NCBI GenBank assembly: GCA_016839655.1
Contig: JAEOTW010000033.1
Location: forward strand, 1 to 41,813
Origin: Promethearchaeota archaeon
GTDB taxonomy: Archaea > Asgardarchaeota > Lokiarchaeia > Sigynarchaeales > SOKP01
Length of the DNA: 41,813 nt
Reading direction: 5' to 3'
Made by a program: the position numbers and the translations under genes. Positions 7,616-16,403 of this stretch are shown in pieces. The notes under the pieces are model-generated. The model searched no databases. It saw only the letters and a list, made by a program, of their open reading frames with translations, and was not told where the DNA came from. How positions within the stretch are numbered: the first letter of the stretch is position 1; every line of letters starts with the position of its first letter.

Positions 7616-8875
7616 TTATTTTTCGTATATGGTTACCACACATGTGGCTCCAGAACCTCCTAAATTATGAGTTAATGCTTTTTCAACGTCAAATTTCACC
7701 TGTCTATCTCTTTCAGCAATACCACGCATTTGTTTAAAGGTTTCAACTGCCATTGCAGCTCCAGTCGCTCCAACTGGATGTCCTTTCGATTTCAATCCTC
7801 CTGAAGTGTTGATTGGTCTTACTCCATCTCTCTTTGTTTCACCATTTTCTATAGCTTTTGCAGCTTTGCCTTTCTCATAAAATCCTAAATCTTCTAAAGC
7901 AACGAGTTCAGCTATTGTAAAGCAATCATGAACCTCAGCAATTTGGATATCCTTTGGGCCTAAACCAGACATTTCATAAGCTTGTCTAGCAGCTTCTCTT
8001 GCGGCAATAAAACCTGTGAGTTCACCTCTATCATGCAAGGAGAGTGCAGCACTTCCTTGTCCAGTCCCCGTGATCCAAATTGGGGTGTCTGTATATTTTT
8101 TTGCTACATCTTCCGCTGCTAAGAATACACAAGCTGCCCCATCAGTAACTAGAGAACAATCAAATAATCTTAAAGGAGAAGCAATTATAGGATTTGATGA
8201 GCTATTTAAAAAATCCATTTCATCCTTCCAATCAGGTATATCTCTGCCTTGACTTTCAAATTTTTTAATTTTACTTGCCATTATATCTTTCAAGCTTTGC
8301 TGCATCTGAGCAAATGGATTTTGACTTCCATTTTCATGATTTTTTATAGCAATTCGTTTTAAATCATCATGAGTTGTACCAAATTTATGGAAATGTGCTG
8401 ATGCAACTGCTGCATATAACCCAGGGAATGTTGCTCCTGCAGGATACTCAAATAAATTATCAGAAGCAGTTGCTAAGGTGTCAGTTACAAGAGTCGTAGA
8501 TACTTCAGTCATACATTCGACGCCACTTATAGCTACAACATCATGAACCCCAGAAGCAATAGCTAATATTCCTTGACGAAACGCTACACCACTACTAGCA
8601 CAAGCACCTTCAAATCTAGCTGCTGGTTTAGGAGTTAAACCTACTAGATCAGCCATCTGGGGACCTAAATGTCCTTGATGATTAAATAAATCTGAAGAAT
8701 AATTTCCAACATAACATGCATCAACATCTTTAGGTTCAATACCATTATCTGTTTTATTTACTGCATCAATCCAAGCATCAACCCACATATCTGGATTACG
8801 CTTTAAAGGAAAATTACGTCCGAATTTACTCATTCCAGCACCAACAATAGCAACCTTTTTAGCTAATTTACCCAT
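7616..8875 (-). CDS. Thiolase (acetyl-CoA acetyltransferase/SCP2-thiolase family)
   Basis: A 419-residue thiolase that condenses or cleaves acyl-CoA units. The nucleophile is Cys92 in EGACASSGVAFRQG. The other active-site elements are EVHDCFTIAE (about 315-325), the GGLKSKGHPVGATG loop (about 360-373) and a C-terminal NLGGSGATCVV. The sequence type is the archaeal SCP2-like branch that partners with DUF35 proteins. GGTGA lies 4 nt before the ATG. It is first in an operon with the DUF35 gene. Direction in vivo (acetoacetyl-CoA synthesis or beta-ketoacyl-CoA thiolysis) cannot be told from sequence; the many acyl-CoA enzymes nearby make catabolism plausible. Confidence 0.92.
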   Translation of the reverse strand: MGKLAKKVAIVGAGMSKFGRNFPLKRNPDMWVDAWIDAVNKTDNGIEPKDVDACYVGNYSSDLFNHQGHLGPQMADLVGLTPKPAARFEGACASSGVAFRQGILAIASGVHDVVAISGVECMTEVSTTLVTDTLATASDNLFEYPAGATFPGLYAAVASAHFHKFGTTHDDLKRIAIKNHENGSQNPFAQMQQSLKDIMASKIKKFESQGRDIPDWKDEMDFLNSSSNPIIASPLRLFDCSLVTDGAACVFLAAEDVAKKYTDTPIWITGTGQGSAALSLHDRGELTGFIAAREAARQAYEMSGLGPKDIQIAEVHDCFTIAELVALEDLGFYEKGKAAKAIENGETKRDGVRPINTSGGLKSKGHPVGATGAAMAVETFKQMRGIAERDRQVKFDVEKALTHNLGGSGATCVVTIYEK

Positions 8876-8975
8876 AATTTCACCATTGTTTAATTTTGAT
8901 TTTTTTATTTTGAAAATTAATGAATTGAATTATCTAAAAATTATATTTCTTTTCATTTTATTGAATAGAAACTAC

Positions 8976-10202
8976 TTATTCATGAAAAAATTTAACAAGG
9001 AAAATAAGTTCGATTCCTAAACCTATTGCGCTAAATATAAATGGTGCAATATAATGAACATTTTCTACAATAAATCCTCCTAGAAATCCTGTAGGAATTA
9101 ATGCTATCCCTCTAAAAAAAGAAATAATTCCATAAGATTCAGCCTTTTGATTTTCACCCAGATTGGTTAATAATATCTGTTCAGCAGGTATAAATGTGCA
9201 AACAGATAACGCAAGAAATAGATAACCAATACTTAGTGTCAGAAGTAATACATGTTTGAAAAAATTTATCCAAAATATAACTGCTAGTATATTCATAAAG
9301 AAGAACCCAAATCCAAAGATCTGACTTAAAATCAAGGTTTTTTTATTCCCTATTTTATCCGTGATACGACCAGCAGGAATTTGAAAGATGGCATTTCCAA
9401 TATTAGCCCATAACATTATAAATGCAAGATCATTTATGCTGAGATGATAATAAGCATACAATCCACCGGTATATATTGAGAGGGAAACACTATAAACAAA
9501 AATATCTAATGTAAAGAATATTAAAATTGATCTTAGTGATTTTGTTCTCAAAATTTTTTTCCACATATTTTCTTTTTTATTATGAACTATTTTTACTCGA
9601 TCTTCTGAATTTTTGATGTGGAAACTATGACCAGAAAGTGCAAAAATGAAAAAGATCTCCTCAATGAGCAGTATAACTATGAAAACCGTCAAATAAAAAC
9701 TATATATCTCAGAATCTTGTCCAATAAGAATAAATATAGAACCCGCAATTGTTCCCCCAAAATAGGAAAAAAGCATAAATCCAAAGGTTAATCCTTTTGC
9801 TTTATTCGAATTTTCAGCAACTAGAAATTGAGTGTTAAGATTATTAATAATCAAACCTAAAAAATAAAATATGACACCAAATAGGAGAAAATAGATACTT
9901 GTTGAACTCGCCATAATCAAAAATAAGAGTCCTATGATATAGATGGGTATACTTATAATCAGAATGTATTTTCGATTATATTTATCAGAAAATTTACCAA
10001 TCCAAGGCATAGGAGTAAATTGCATCATCAAACCAATTGAAATAAATAATCCAGTTAATATAAATGATTCATTTGTAAGATCAAAAAGATATGGTTGAAA
10101 TATTATTCCAAACATACCTGTTCCAAATCCGTGGATTAATTTAACTGTAGCTAATGTTATTAAATTCCTACGTTTAATTTTATCTAGATTGTTTAGGCTC
10201 AT
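8976..10202 (-). CDS. MFS transporter, 12 TM
   Basis: A 408-residue permease with twelve predicted membrane helices in two six-helix halves joined by a charged central loop (about 195-215, SGHSFHIKNSEDRVK...). The MFS motif-A equivalents are GKFSDKYNRKY (about 74-84) after TM2 and its counterpart GRITDKIGNKKT (about 277-288) in the second half. The substrate is unknown; the overall look is that of drug- or metabolite-efflux-type MFS members. It follows the DUF3795 gene by 12 nt and is probably cotranscribed. No SD is evident. 8876-8975 carries only AT-rich promoter sequence for the thiolase operon. Confidence 0.88.
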   Translation of the reverse strand: MSLNNLDKIKRRNLITLATVKLIHGFGTGMFGIIFQPYLFDLTNESFILTGLFISIGLMMQFTPMPWIGKFSDKYNRKYILIISIPIYIIGLLFLIMASSTSIYFLLFGVIFYFLGLIINNLNTQFLVAENSNKAKGLTFGFMLFSYFGGTIAGSIFILIGQDSEIYSFYLTVFIVILLIEEIFFIFALSGHSFHIKNSEDRVKIVHNKKENMWKKILRTKSLRSILIFFTLDIFVYSVSLSIYTGGLYAYYHLSINDLAFIMLWANIGNAIFQIPAGRITDKIGNKKTLILSQIFGFGFFFMNILAVIFWINFFKHVLLLTLSIGYLFLALSVCTFIPAEQILLTNLGENQKAESYGIISFFRGIALIPTGFLGGFIVENVHYIAPFIFSAIGLGIELIFLVKFFHE

Positions 10203-10214
10203 TATTAAATAGAT

Positions 10215-10601
10215 TCATTGTTTTTTTGATTTTTTCTCTTCTTTTCTCTTCATTCTTTTTAGATTATTTAGGGCTACAAGGTATCTTTTATTTTTTTTTG
10301 CATGGTCTTCTAATCTCTTACATGGAAATTCTTGACACTGATAACAATATTCTAATTTTTTCTCATTTACACAACAATACCTAATCCAGCATTCTTTTGT
10401 CCAGCATTCTGAGATTTCGCCCCTACACGTACTGCAATGAAAGTCTTCTGGTTTTACATTGTCCCACATATTTTCAAACATTCTGACTAATCGATCAGCT
10501 ATTGTGGGATTATAAGGTGCAAGATAGATTCTACACTGAGTGCATTCTAATCCACAGACAGAAAATATCTTCTTTAACTGAAAAGTCTTCCCTTCATGCA
10601 T
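10215..10601 (-). CDS. DUF3795 cysteine-rich protein
   Basis: A 128-residue protein with eleven or so cysteines, matching the DUF3795 pattern: CGLECTQCRIYLA near the N-terminus, then HCSTCRG, CWTKECWIRYCC, and YCYQCQEFPCKRLEDHAKK, followed by a Lys-rich tail. Members are widespread in anaerobic archaea and bacteria and probably bind metal; no activity is established. It precedes the MFS gene by 12 nt. It could be a regulatory or metal-sensing companion of the transporter, but that rests on position only. Confidence 0.82.
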   Translation of the reverse strand: MHEGKTFQLKKIFSVCGLECTQCRIYLAPYNPTIADRLVRMFENMWDNVKPEDFHCSTCRGEISECWTKECWIRYCCVNEKKLEYCYQCQEFPCKRLEDHAKKNKRYLVALNNLKRMKRKEEKKSKKQ

Positions 10602-10728
10602 GAGTTTGATTATCGTTTCTTCTAATAAAAATTTAATCTCTTTTATATTGAAATTTTTGAATATAAATATAATTATATAGATTAGAAAAGAAGCTAGGTT
10701 GAATTAATTTTGATTTTAAAGGAAGATC

Positions 10729-11262
10729 TTAATACTCAATCCCATATCTAGCGGTAATACCTTTTGAAGAATAATAATGTTTAATCATTCTCATTTCAGT
10801 TACTAAATCAGCTAATTCTTTAATTTTAGGATGCATTTTTGGTCCACCTGTCAAGATTAGTTCTACCTTTTCTGGTTTATTTTTTATAAGTTCTAATACA
10901 GGATCCACCTGAATTACGTTCATAGATATTGCGACTCCAACCTCATCAAGAATAACGATGTCATAATCATCACTCATAATAATCTCTTTAGCATAAGCGA
11001 GTGCTTTTTTTCCTTCTTCCTTATCAAAATCATCTGGTTCTGCTATAAGGTCAGGGCTACCAAATTGTTTTAGTTCAAAATTGGGAATATTTTTAATCGC
11101 TTCTATTTCACCATACTTATAATTTCCTTTCATAAACTGAACCATATATACTTTAAATCCATGTCCTGTAGCACGTACGCCTTGTCCAATCGCAGCAGTT
11201 GTTTTACCTTTACCTCTGCCAAAATAAACTTGAATTAAACCTTCTTTTAATCTCTTTCTAAT
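10729..11262 (-). CDS. cobA: Cob(I)alamin adenosyltransferase, CobA/BtuR type (ATT start)
   Basis: Transfers adenosyl from ATP to cob(I)alamin to make coenzyme B12. From ATT 11262 the 177-residue protein holds the whole fold: QVYFGRGKGKTTAAIG (P-loop at about 15-22), GHGFKVYMVQFMKG, the Walker-B-like VILDEVG, LILTGGPKMHP, and the C-terminal K..Y..GI.ARYGIEY that contacts the nucleotide. The first conventional start (ATG 11145) would remove 39 residues including the P-loop, so it cannot be the true start. No ATG, GTG or TTG lies between the preceding in-frame stop and the P-loop; ATT stands 8 nt after GAGGT. It probably supplies cofactor to the B12 mutase at 32529-34618. Confidence 0.9.
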   Translation of the reverse strand: MRKRLKEGLIQVYFGRGKGKTTAAIGQGVRATGHGFKVYMVQFMKGNYKYGEIEAIKNIPNFELKQFGSPDLIAEPDDFDKEEGKKALAYAKEIIMSDDYDIVILDEVGVAISMNVIQVDPVLELIKNKPEKVELILTGGPKMHPKIKELADLVTEMRMIKHYYSSKGITARYGIEY

Positions 11263-11270
11263 GGTGAATT

Positions 11271-11275
11271 ACCTC
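11271..11275 (-). promoter_or_regulatory. SD (GAGGT) before the ATT start of cobA
   Basis: GAGGT lies 8 nt before ATT (11260-11262). The next in-frame stop, TAA, overlaps this region, so ATT is the only initiator-like codon before the P-loop apart from a second ATT inside the conserved LIQVYFG strand. The rest of 11263-11444 is AT-rich promoter DNA. Confidence 0.6.
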
Positions 11276-11444
11276 TACTAATTTATTATTATAGATAATT
11301 ATTAAAACAATAATAGTATTATCTGATTCTTTTAAGTTAGAATGTGAAAATAAACAATTGATACTTATTTAATTCAATTATTATTCAATAGATATCCTTA
11401 GAAGATTTATGATTATTTTTTCAAAACCTAAAAGTATTGGAAAA

Positions 11445-13028
11445 TTAGGTGTTAAGAATAGATTTGCGCTTGATATAGAAAAATAAAAGCACTACACTTA
11501 AAATAACGGATAATAGATAGAAATTTCCGAAAGGAATAATAGATCCACCAATATTTATTAATAACTGAGCATAGATATCACTCGAAGCACCTCTTAGATC
11601 TTCCCACACAATAATTGCTCCTCCAGCCCCATCACTACAGATTTGAGGATACTTATGAGTAGATAGCGTACATACACCAATTCCATCTACTTTCCATATT
11701 AAGTTTCCAGTTGCGCTAATTTTTTGAGCATAAATATGCCAACCAGTCGTGCCTGATCCAGATCTTCTATCCATCCATGTAATTATCGCACCACCCATAT
11801 CGGAGCAGATTTGAGGAACATCTTGAACTTCGGAGGCAGTACATATTTTTTTACCGTCATAATTCCACCTGACATTGCCATTAGAATCAACTCGTTGAGC
11901 ATAAATATCATAATTTATCACTGTGATATCGTATACTTCTCTATGATCTTCCCAAGTAATGATTGCTCCACCTGAACCATCACTACACATTTGAAGTTCT
12001 TGTTGGCAATTATAAGCAGTACATATAGCTATAGCCTCAGAATCCCATAGTAGATTCCCATTGAAATTTACTCGTTGAGCGTAAATATCATAGTAGTCTC
12101 TATGATCTTCCCATGCTATAATGGCCCCTCCAGCTCCATCATCACAAAGATGAAGTGTCATCTGATCTTTATTTTCTATGCATACTTCTGTACCATTAGT
12201 AGTCCACATTATATTGCCACTAAAATTAATTTGTTGGGCGTAAATATCATAATTTAATCCACTTCTATAATCTTCCCAAGCTATAATTGCACCTCCCAAC
12301 ATGTTGCTGCAAATTTGTGGTTTTTTTTGAGCTCTAATCTCTGAACATATTTCTGTACCATTAGGGGTCCAAACTGTATTGCCACTAATATTAATTTGTT
12401 GAGCGTAAATATCATAATTTAACTCACTTCTATAATCTTCCCAAGTTATTATTGCTCCTCCCACTCCATCACTACAGAGTTGAAGGTTTTGTTGAGTTCC
12501 AGGTGCTGTGCAAATCTCTGTACCATCATAAGCCCAACGAGTAGATCCATTAGGGTAAACACTTTGAGCGTAAATATCATAATTTGACCCACTTCTATAA
12601 TCTTGCCAAACTATTATTGCTCCTCCCATTCCATCACTACAGAGTTGAAGGTTTTGTTGGGTTCCAGGTGCTGTACAAATCTCTAGTCCATCATAAGCCC
12701 AACGAATAGATCCATTAGGATAAACACTTTGAGCGTAAATGTCGTAATTTGACCCACTCCTATAATCTTGCCAAACGATTATCACTCCTCCTACACCATC
12801 ATTACAAACTCTGGCATTTGATTGGCTACCTATAGCAGTACATATTTCTTCACCATCAGGTGTCCATGATTCTACTGAAGAAGGGATGGGACTATTTGTT
12901 TCTTGTATGAGAAAACTTTCTTGATTATTATTTCTTAGAGAAATAAGTATAATTAGAGTTAAGTTCATCAAAAACATCAATTGGATACATAGTAAAGCCA
13001 ATATCATCAGAAGATTAGATTTTTTAAT
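11445..13028 (-). CDS. Exported repeat surface protein, DIYAQ repeats, C-terminal TM anchor (ATT start)
   Basis: A 527-residue cell-surface protein. The N-terminal signal runs from KKSNLLMILALLCIQ through about residue 30. Then come eight imperfect repeats of about 50 residues. Each holds a GGAI(I/V)(A/T/V)WxDxR strand pair, YDIYAQ, a G-N/S turn, W and an (E/K)(I/V)C(T/S) end with one conserved Cys, consistent with beta-propeller blades. Repeats 2 and 3 are nearly identical, suggesting recent duplication. A TM helix near the C-terminus (about 500-518) is followed by KRKS. An ATG exists at 13007, but ATT 13028 sits 7 nt after GGAGGT and gives the positively charged start a signal peptide needs. 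Partner or ligand unknown. Confidence 0.85.
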   Translation of the reverse strand: MKKSNLLMILALLCIQLMFLMNLTLIILISLRNNNQESFLIQETNSPIPSSVESWTPDGEEICTAIGSQSNARVCNDGVGGVIIVWQDYRSGSNYDIYAQSVYPNGSIRWAYDGLEICTAPGTQQNLQLCSDGMGGAIIVWQDYRSGSNYDIYAQSVYPNGSTRWAYDGTEICTAPGTQQNLQLCSDGVGGAIITWEDYRSELNYDIYAQQINISGNTVWTPNGTEICSEIRAQKKPQICSNMLGGAIIAWEDYRSGLNYDIYAQQINFSGNIMWTTNGTEVCIENKDQMTLHLCDDGAGGAIIAWEDHRDYYDIYAQRVNFNGNLLWDSEAIAICTAYNCQQELQMCSDGSGGAIITWEDHREVYDITVINYDIYAQRVDSNGNVRWNYDGKKICTASEVQDVPQICSDMGGAIITWMDRRSGSGTTGWHIYAQKISATGNLIWKVDGIGVCTLSTHKYPQICSDGAGGAIIVWEDLRGASSDIYAQLLINIGGSIIPFGNFYLLSVILSVVLLFFYIKRKSILNT

Positions 13029-13035
13029 TCTTACT

Positions 13036-13041
13036 ACCTCC
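13036..13041 (-). promoter_or_regulatory. SD (GGAGGT) before the ATT start of the DIYAQ protein
   Basis: A near-perfect SD, GGAGGT, 7 nt from ATT-AAA-AAA. The ATG seven codons later is 28 nt from it, too far. The remaining 13042-13250 is a divergent promoter region with a weak look-alike of the 29-bp element at about 13127-13156. Confidence 0.6.
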
Positions 13042-13250
13042 TTTGATTTTTAATAAATAATTAAGCAAAATCCAAATGGATCTCCCAATCAAATTTATAG
13101 TTATTAAAAAAAATGATTCTTTATTTTTAAGTTTAAAAGTGTAAAAATAGTTCTGCCATTCTCAATTCTTTAATTTGATAGACAATTATATTTTGCAAGA
13201 TTAGTTTTTCAATAGTATTTTATCGTTTAAATTAGAGTATGTGTTAATAA

Positions 13251-14111
13251 ATGAGAAATAGTAAGTTAGTTTCTTTAGAAGACGCGATTTCTACTTATGT
13301 ACAGAACGGAGATCTTATCGGACTTGGAGGACTTTCTTTTTGGAGAAAACCTACTAGTGCTTGTAGAGAGATAATACGACAAAATAAAAAGAATTTATCC
13401 ATTTGCACTTTTGTTGGAGGAATTGAAGTTGACATGCTTATAGCTGGAGGAGCTATTTCTGAAGTAAGATCTTGCTTTGTTGGAATGGAAATTTTTGGCA
13501 TGGCCCCTCATTATAGAAAAGCTGTAGAATCCGGTGTAATCAGAGTATCAGAAGAGAGTGAAGCTACTATCGCTTTAGGATTAAGAGCTTCCTATTTGAA
13601 AGTTCCTTTTATGCCTCTAAAAGGTATCATTGGAACCGATATGCCAAAAGTAAGGAATGATATTAAACAAATTGAAGATCCTCTTGGTTCAGGTACTCAA
13701 GTCATGGCAGTACCTAAAATAGATTTAGACGTAGCTATAATACATGTTCCTTATGCTGATGAATTTGGGAACGGTAATATCGCTGGAGCTGTATGGATGG
13801 ATGCAGATATGGCAAAAACAGCAAAAAAAACAATTATTACATGCGAAAAATTAGTTGAAACAGAGGATATTCGCTACTTACAAGGAAAAGCACAACTGCC
13901 AATTCAAACCACAAGTGCTGTAGTTAAAATGCCTTTTGGTGCCCACCCAACTTCATGTTATCCACTTTATACATTTGATCCATTACATATTCAATGTTAT
14001 TTAAAAACTGAATTTGAAGAATATAAGAAAAAATTCATACTCAATAAAACTCCTGCTCAGTACTTAGAAGAAGCAGGTGGAATTCAAGCTATTTTAAATA
14101 TACTTTTATAG
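13251..14111 (+). CDS. CoA-transferase-family subunit A (GctA/IpdA-like)
   Basis: A 286-residue alpha subunit of the family I CoA-transferase fold. Recognisable parts are SLEDAI..YVQNGDLIGLGG at the start, TFVGGIEVDMLIAGG (about 53-67), GMAPHYRKAVESGVIRVSEESEATI (about 83-107), VPFMPLKGIIGTD (about 118-130) and the ADEFGNGNI...D segment (about 167-184). This is the glutaconate CoA-transferase A pattern. An acidic cluster, Glu101/Glu102/Glu104, sits where the IpdA hydrolase subunit is reported to carry its essential Glu (from memory). Subunit B follows 11 nt later with a strong SD. The substrate is not determined; see the note on B about the missing catalytic Glu. Confidence 0.85.
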   Translation: MRNSKLVSLEDAISTYVQNGDLIGLGGLSFWRKPTSACREIIRQNKKNLSICTFVGGIEVDMLIAGGAISEVRSCFVGMEIFGMAPHYRKAVESGVIRVSEESEATIALGLRASYLKVPFMPLKGIIGTDMPKVRNDIKQIEDPLGSGTQVMAVPKIDLDVAIIHVPYADEFGNGNIAGAVWMDADMAKTAKKTIITCEKLVETEDIRYLQGKAQLPIQTTSAVVKMPFGAHPTSCYPLYTFDPLHIQCYLKTEFEEYKKKFILNKTPAQYLEEAGGIQAILNILL

Positions 14112-14122
14112 GAGGGAAAGAT

Positions 14123-14998
14123 ATGAGTGAATATTCAAATGACTATACAGTAGATGAAATGATGACTGTTTTAATGGCGCGGGAAGTACGAAATGATGAT
14201 GTAATGATTGTCGGAGTAGCAACTCCGATGGTATGGGCCGCTTTCACATTAGCAAAAGTAACCCATGCACCTGATGCGATATATCATTATATAATGGGGA
14301 ATACTTTTGTAATGGAAGCTCGTCAAGTGAGTCTACTATATCTTGAAATGAACACTGCTCGAGCATATCGATTTCAAGATAGTGTAGAATGTACGTTAGA
14401 ATCTCTTCCTTCTGAAAAACTTACTACTATTGAATTCTTTAGACCTGCTCAGATTGATCAATATGGAAATACTAATAATGTATGTATAGGGGATTGGGAA
14501 AAACCTAAAATAAGACTTCCGGGAGCCGCAGGCATTCTAGATTTTAGCATGTTCTACGCTCGTGGCTCTTTTCTTTATACTCCTCGTCATGATAAGAGAA
14601 CTTTTGTTCCAACAGAAGATATGTTTTTCATCTCTGGTGTAGGATTTCCAGATGGAAAGCCTTCTATATGTGGAGGTTCAGGACCTCAATGTGTAGTAAG
14701 TAATCTTGGTTATTTAGACTTTGAAGAAAAGAGTAAGCGTATGAGACTTTCTACAATTCATCCAGGAATTGATATTGATAGCGTTAAGGCCTCAACAAGT
14801 TTTGAATTAGTTATTCCAGAGAACTTGAAAGAAACCAAGCCTCCCACGGAAAAAGAACTTAAATTACTTCGAGAAAAAGTTGACCCGTTAAGAGTTAGGA
14901 AATTAGAAGTCCTTTCTGGTCATGAGAGAGAAGATTTATTAAATGAAATAATTCAAAAGGAGTTAGACATGAAAAATAAATTTCCAAAAGTACTTTGA
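14123..14998 (+). CDS. CoA-transferase-family subunit B (GctB/IpdB-like), catalytic Glu missing
   Basis: A 291-residue beta subunit. It aligns along its length with glutaconate CoA-transferase B: a YT..EMM start, AKVTHAPDA (about 52-60), AQIDQYGNTNNVCIGDW (about 113-129), a GAAGI loop in place of GSGGA, and PQCVVSNLGYLDF near 190. In GctB of Acidaminococcus the catalytic Glu54 lies in the ESG motif six residues after APD. Here that place reads Y-I-M-G, so the Glu is Ile. A true CoA transfer through a glutamyl-CoA thioester is therefore doubtful. IpdAB, a ring-cleaving hydrolase of the same fold, also lacks it. AGGAGGGA stands just before the ATG; the pair forms a two-gene operon. Confidence 0.82.
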   Translation: MSEYSNDYTVDEMMTVLMAREVRNDDVMIVGVATPMVWAAFTLAKVTHAPDAIYHYIMGNTFVMEARQVSLLYLEMNTARAYRFQDSVECTLESLPSEKLTTIEFFRPAQIDQYGNTNNVCIGDWEKPKIRLPGAAGILDFSMFYARGSFLYTPRHDKRTFVPTEDMFFISGVGFPDGKPSICGGSGPQCVVSNLGYLDFEEKSKRMRLSTIHPGIDIDSVKASTSFELVIPENLKETKPPTEKELKLLREKVDPLRVRKLEVLSGHEREDLLNEIIQKELDMKNKFPKVL

Positions 14999-15001
14999 TT
15001 T

Positions 15002-15721
15002 TTAATTATCAAAACTCTCTACTTTGGAGTAAAGTTCTCTTTTTCGCCCCTTCTCCTTGAAAAATATCAAATTATTCTTTGATAATTTATCTATATGATA
15101 TTTAACTGTATTTCTAGCCAAATTTATTTTTCTAGATATATCAGATGAAGATATTCCTGGATTTTCCTTAATAAGCTCTAAAATTTTGGATGTAGTCTCT
15201 GATTTTATCGGCAGATTTTTAAAGTTTTCAATAGATTCAATTGAAGATGTTATTGGAAAATAAAGCGTATACTGACCATGTTTTTCTTTTTTTACGATAT
15301 GATACTTTAATAAAACGTCTAAATGCCATTGTAATTGACCCTTTTGCAGATCACAGCTTCTTAATAATTCATTTTGATGTATACCGGGATTATTAAGGAT
15401 TTGAGTTAATATATTTATACGGTTTTCATTTTCAAATATATCTGCCAGTGATAAATAAGATTTGCCTTTTTTGATGTGCGTTCTTCTTATAAAATATCCT
15501 CTATATTCTTTTATCGTAAGCGCTTCAAAAATAGATACTGATAAAACTCCTGCTATCAAAATAGATATTATGGTAATTGTTAGATTAATGAGTTCAACAG
15601 GAGCAAAAAATCCATCATATGATAGAACTAGCAGAATTAATGTAGCTGATAATAAAATAAGAGATAATATAAGTATCCCAAATTTCATTACTATTAGCCG
15701 ATTAAATCTTTTTTCTTTCAT
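15002..15721 (-). CDS. Membrane-anchored regulator with two winged-helix domains
   Basis: A 239-residue protein. The N-terminus carries two TM helices (about 10-30 and 38-60), then a linker and two winged-helix DNA-binding domains. The first (about 90-150) contains LTQILNNPGIHQNELLRSCDLQKGQLQWHLDVLLKYHIV; the second (about 178-235) contains ISSSDISRKINLARNTVKYHIDKLSKNNLI. Two such domains after two TM helices is a known archaeal architecture. It may sense membrane or surface state. It lies 34 nt behind the membrane methyltransferase gene, in a unit that carries a copy of the 29-bp promoter element, so it is a candidate regulator of that element (inference). Its stop is 3 bp from that of the convergent subunit B gene. 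Confidence 0.85.
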   Translation of the reverse strand: MKEKRFNRLIVMKFGILILSLILLSATLILLVLSYDGFFAPVELINLTITIISILIAGVLSVSIFEALTIKEYRGYFIRRTHIKKGKSYLSLADIFENENRINILTQILNNPGIHQNELLRSCDLQKGQLQWHLDVLLKYHIVKKEKHGQYTLYFPITSSIESIENFKNLPIKSETTSKILELIKENPGISSSDISRKINLARNTVKYHIDKLSKNNLIFFKEKGRKRELYSKVESFDN

Positions 15722-15755
15722 TTTACCACTTAATCTTTTAATAACAAAATATGTT

Positions 15756-16349
15756 TTATGATTTTTCTCTTTTATTTCTTTTAAATTTCAAGAAGGGAAT
15801 CATGAAAGCTACATTATTTACATACTCCAAGAATTTTTCTCCATGCTTAGCTTTTAAAGCAATTTCTTCAATTTTTGCTAGAACAAGATATAATATTACT
15901 TCAGCTATCCATATGTATAGTAATACCGAATAAGCATTGAGGTACCCTAAATTAAAATAGAATATAGGACTTGTCTGAAAAGCTACTATTGTCATACCAA
16001 AAGTCATAATAATGAATGCTAGATATTGAGGATGTCTTACGTATTTATATGGTCCTGTTCGTATTAATTGTTTTCTATGAGTTAATTGATATATTAGAGA
16101 GTAAATAAAGAGGCTAAGTCCAAACAAAACAATATAGATTTCATGAGTCCTAAATAAGTAACTGAGATCAATTAATAAAATTTCAGGATTCTGAAAGTAT
16201 AAAGATAAATAGCCTATGAATGGTACACTCATTATTCCAAACCATACTCCAGTACAAGGTACATATTGAAAAATTGGAATTAATATTGAAGATATTCTCG
16301 TAGAAATTGAACCTAATTTTCCCTTAAATATTTCACGATTGATTTTCAT
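15756..16349 (-). CDS. Integral membrane methyltransferase, ICMT/PEMT-like
   Basis: A 197-residue protein with about five membrane helices. It shows the hallmark of isoprenylcysteine/phospholipid methyltransferase-like proteins: TGPYKYVRHPQYLAF at about 104-118, and a C-terminal amphipathic part with E..AL..KHGE.F.EYVNNV at about 163-180, which together bind S-adenosylmethionine. The substrate may be a lipid or a prenylated or otherwise modified protein thiol; nothing here decides. ATG start without clear SD. A copy of the 29-bp promoter element begins 55 nt upstream. It is cotranscribed with the two-winged-helix regulator downstream. Confidence 0.82.
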   Translation of the reverse strand: MKINREIFKGKLGSISTRISSILIPIFQYVPCTGVWFGIMSVPFIGYLSLYFQNPEILLIDLSYLFRTHEIYIVLFGLSLFIYSLIYQLTHRKQLIRTGPYKYVRHPQYLAFIIMTFGMTIVAFQTSPIFYFNLGYLNAYSVLLYIWIAEVILYLVLAKIEEIALKAKHGEKFLEYVNNVAFMIPFLKFKRNKREKS

Positions 16350-16403
16350 TTATAATCATTTTAAAATTTTAATTATGCTTGTTGAAAATGAAAAAATTCT
16401 ATT

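Noticed and set aside
13127..13156. Possible seventh copy of the 29-bp promoter element upstream of the DIYAQ protein
   Set aside because: It resembles TTTAAGTTTAAAAGTGTA, but the GTTC/GAAC arm and spacing fit poorly, and alignment needs gaps. Kept out of the set.
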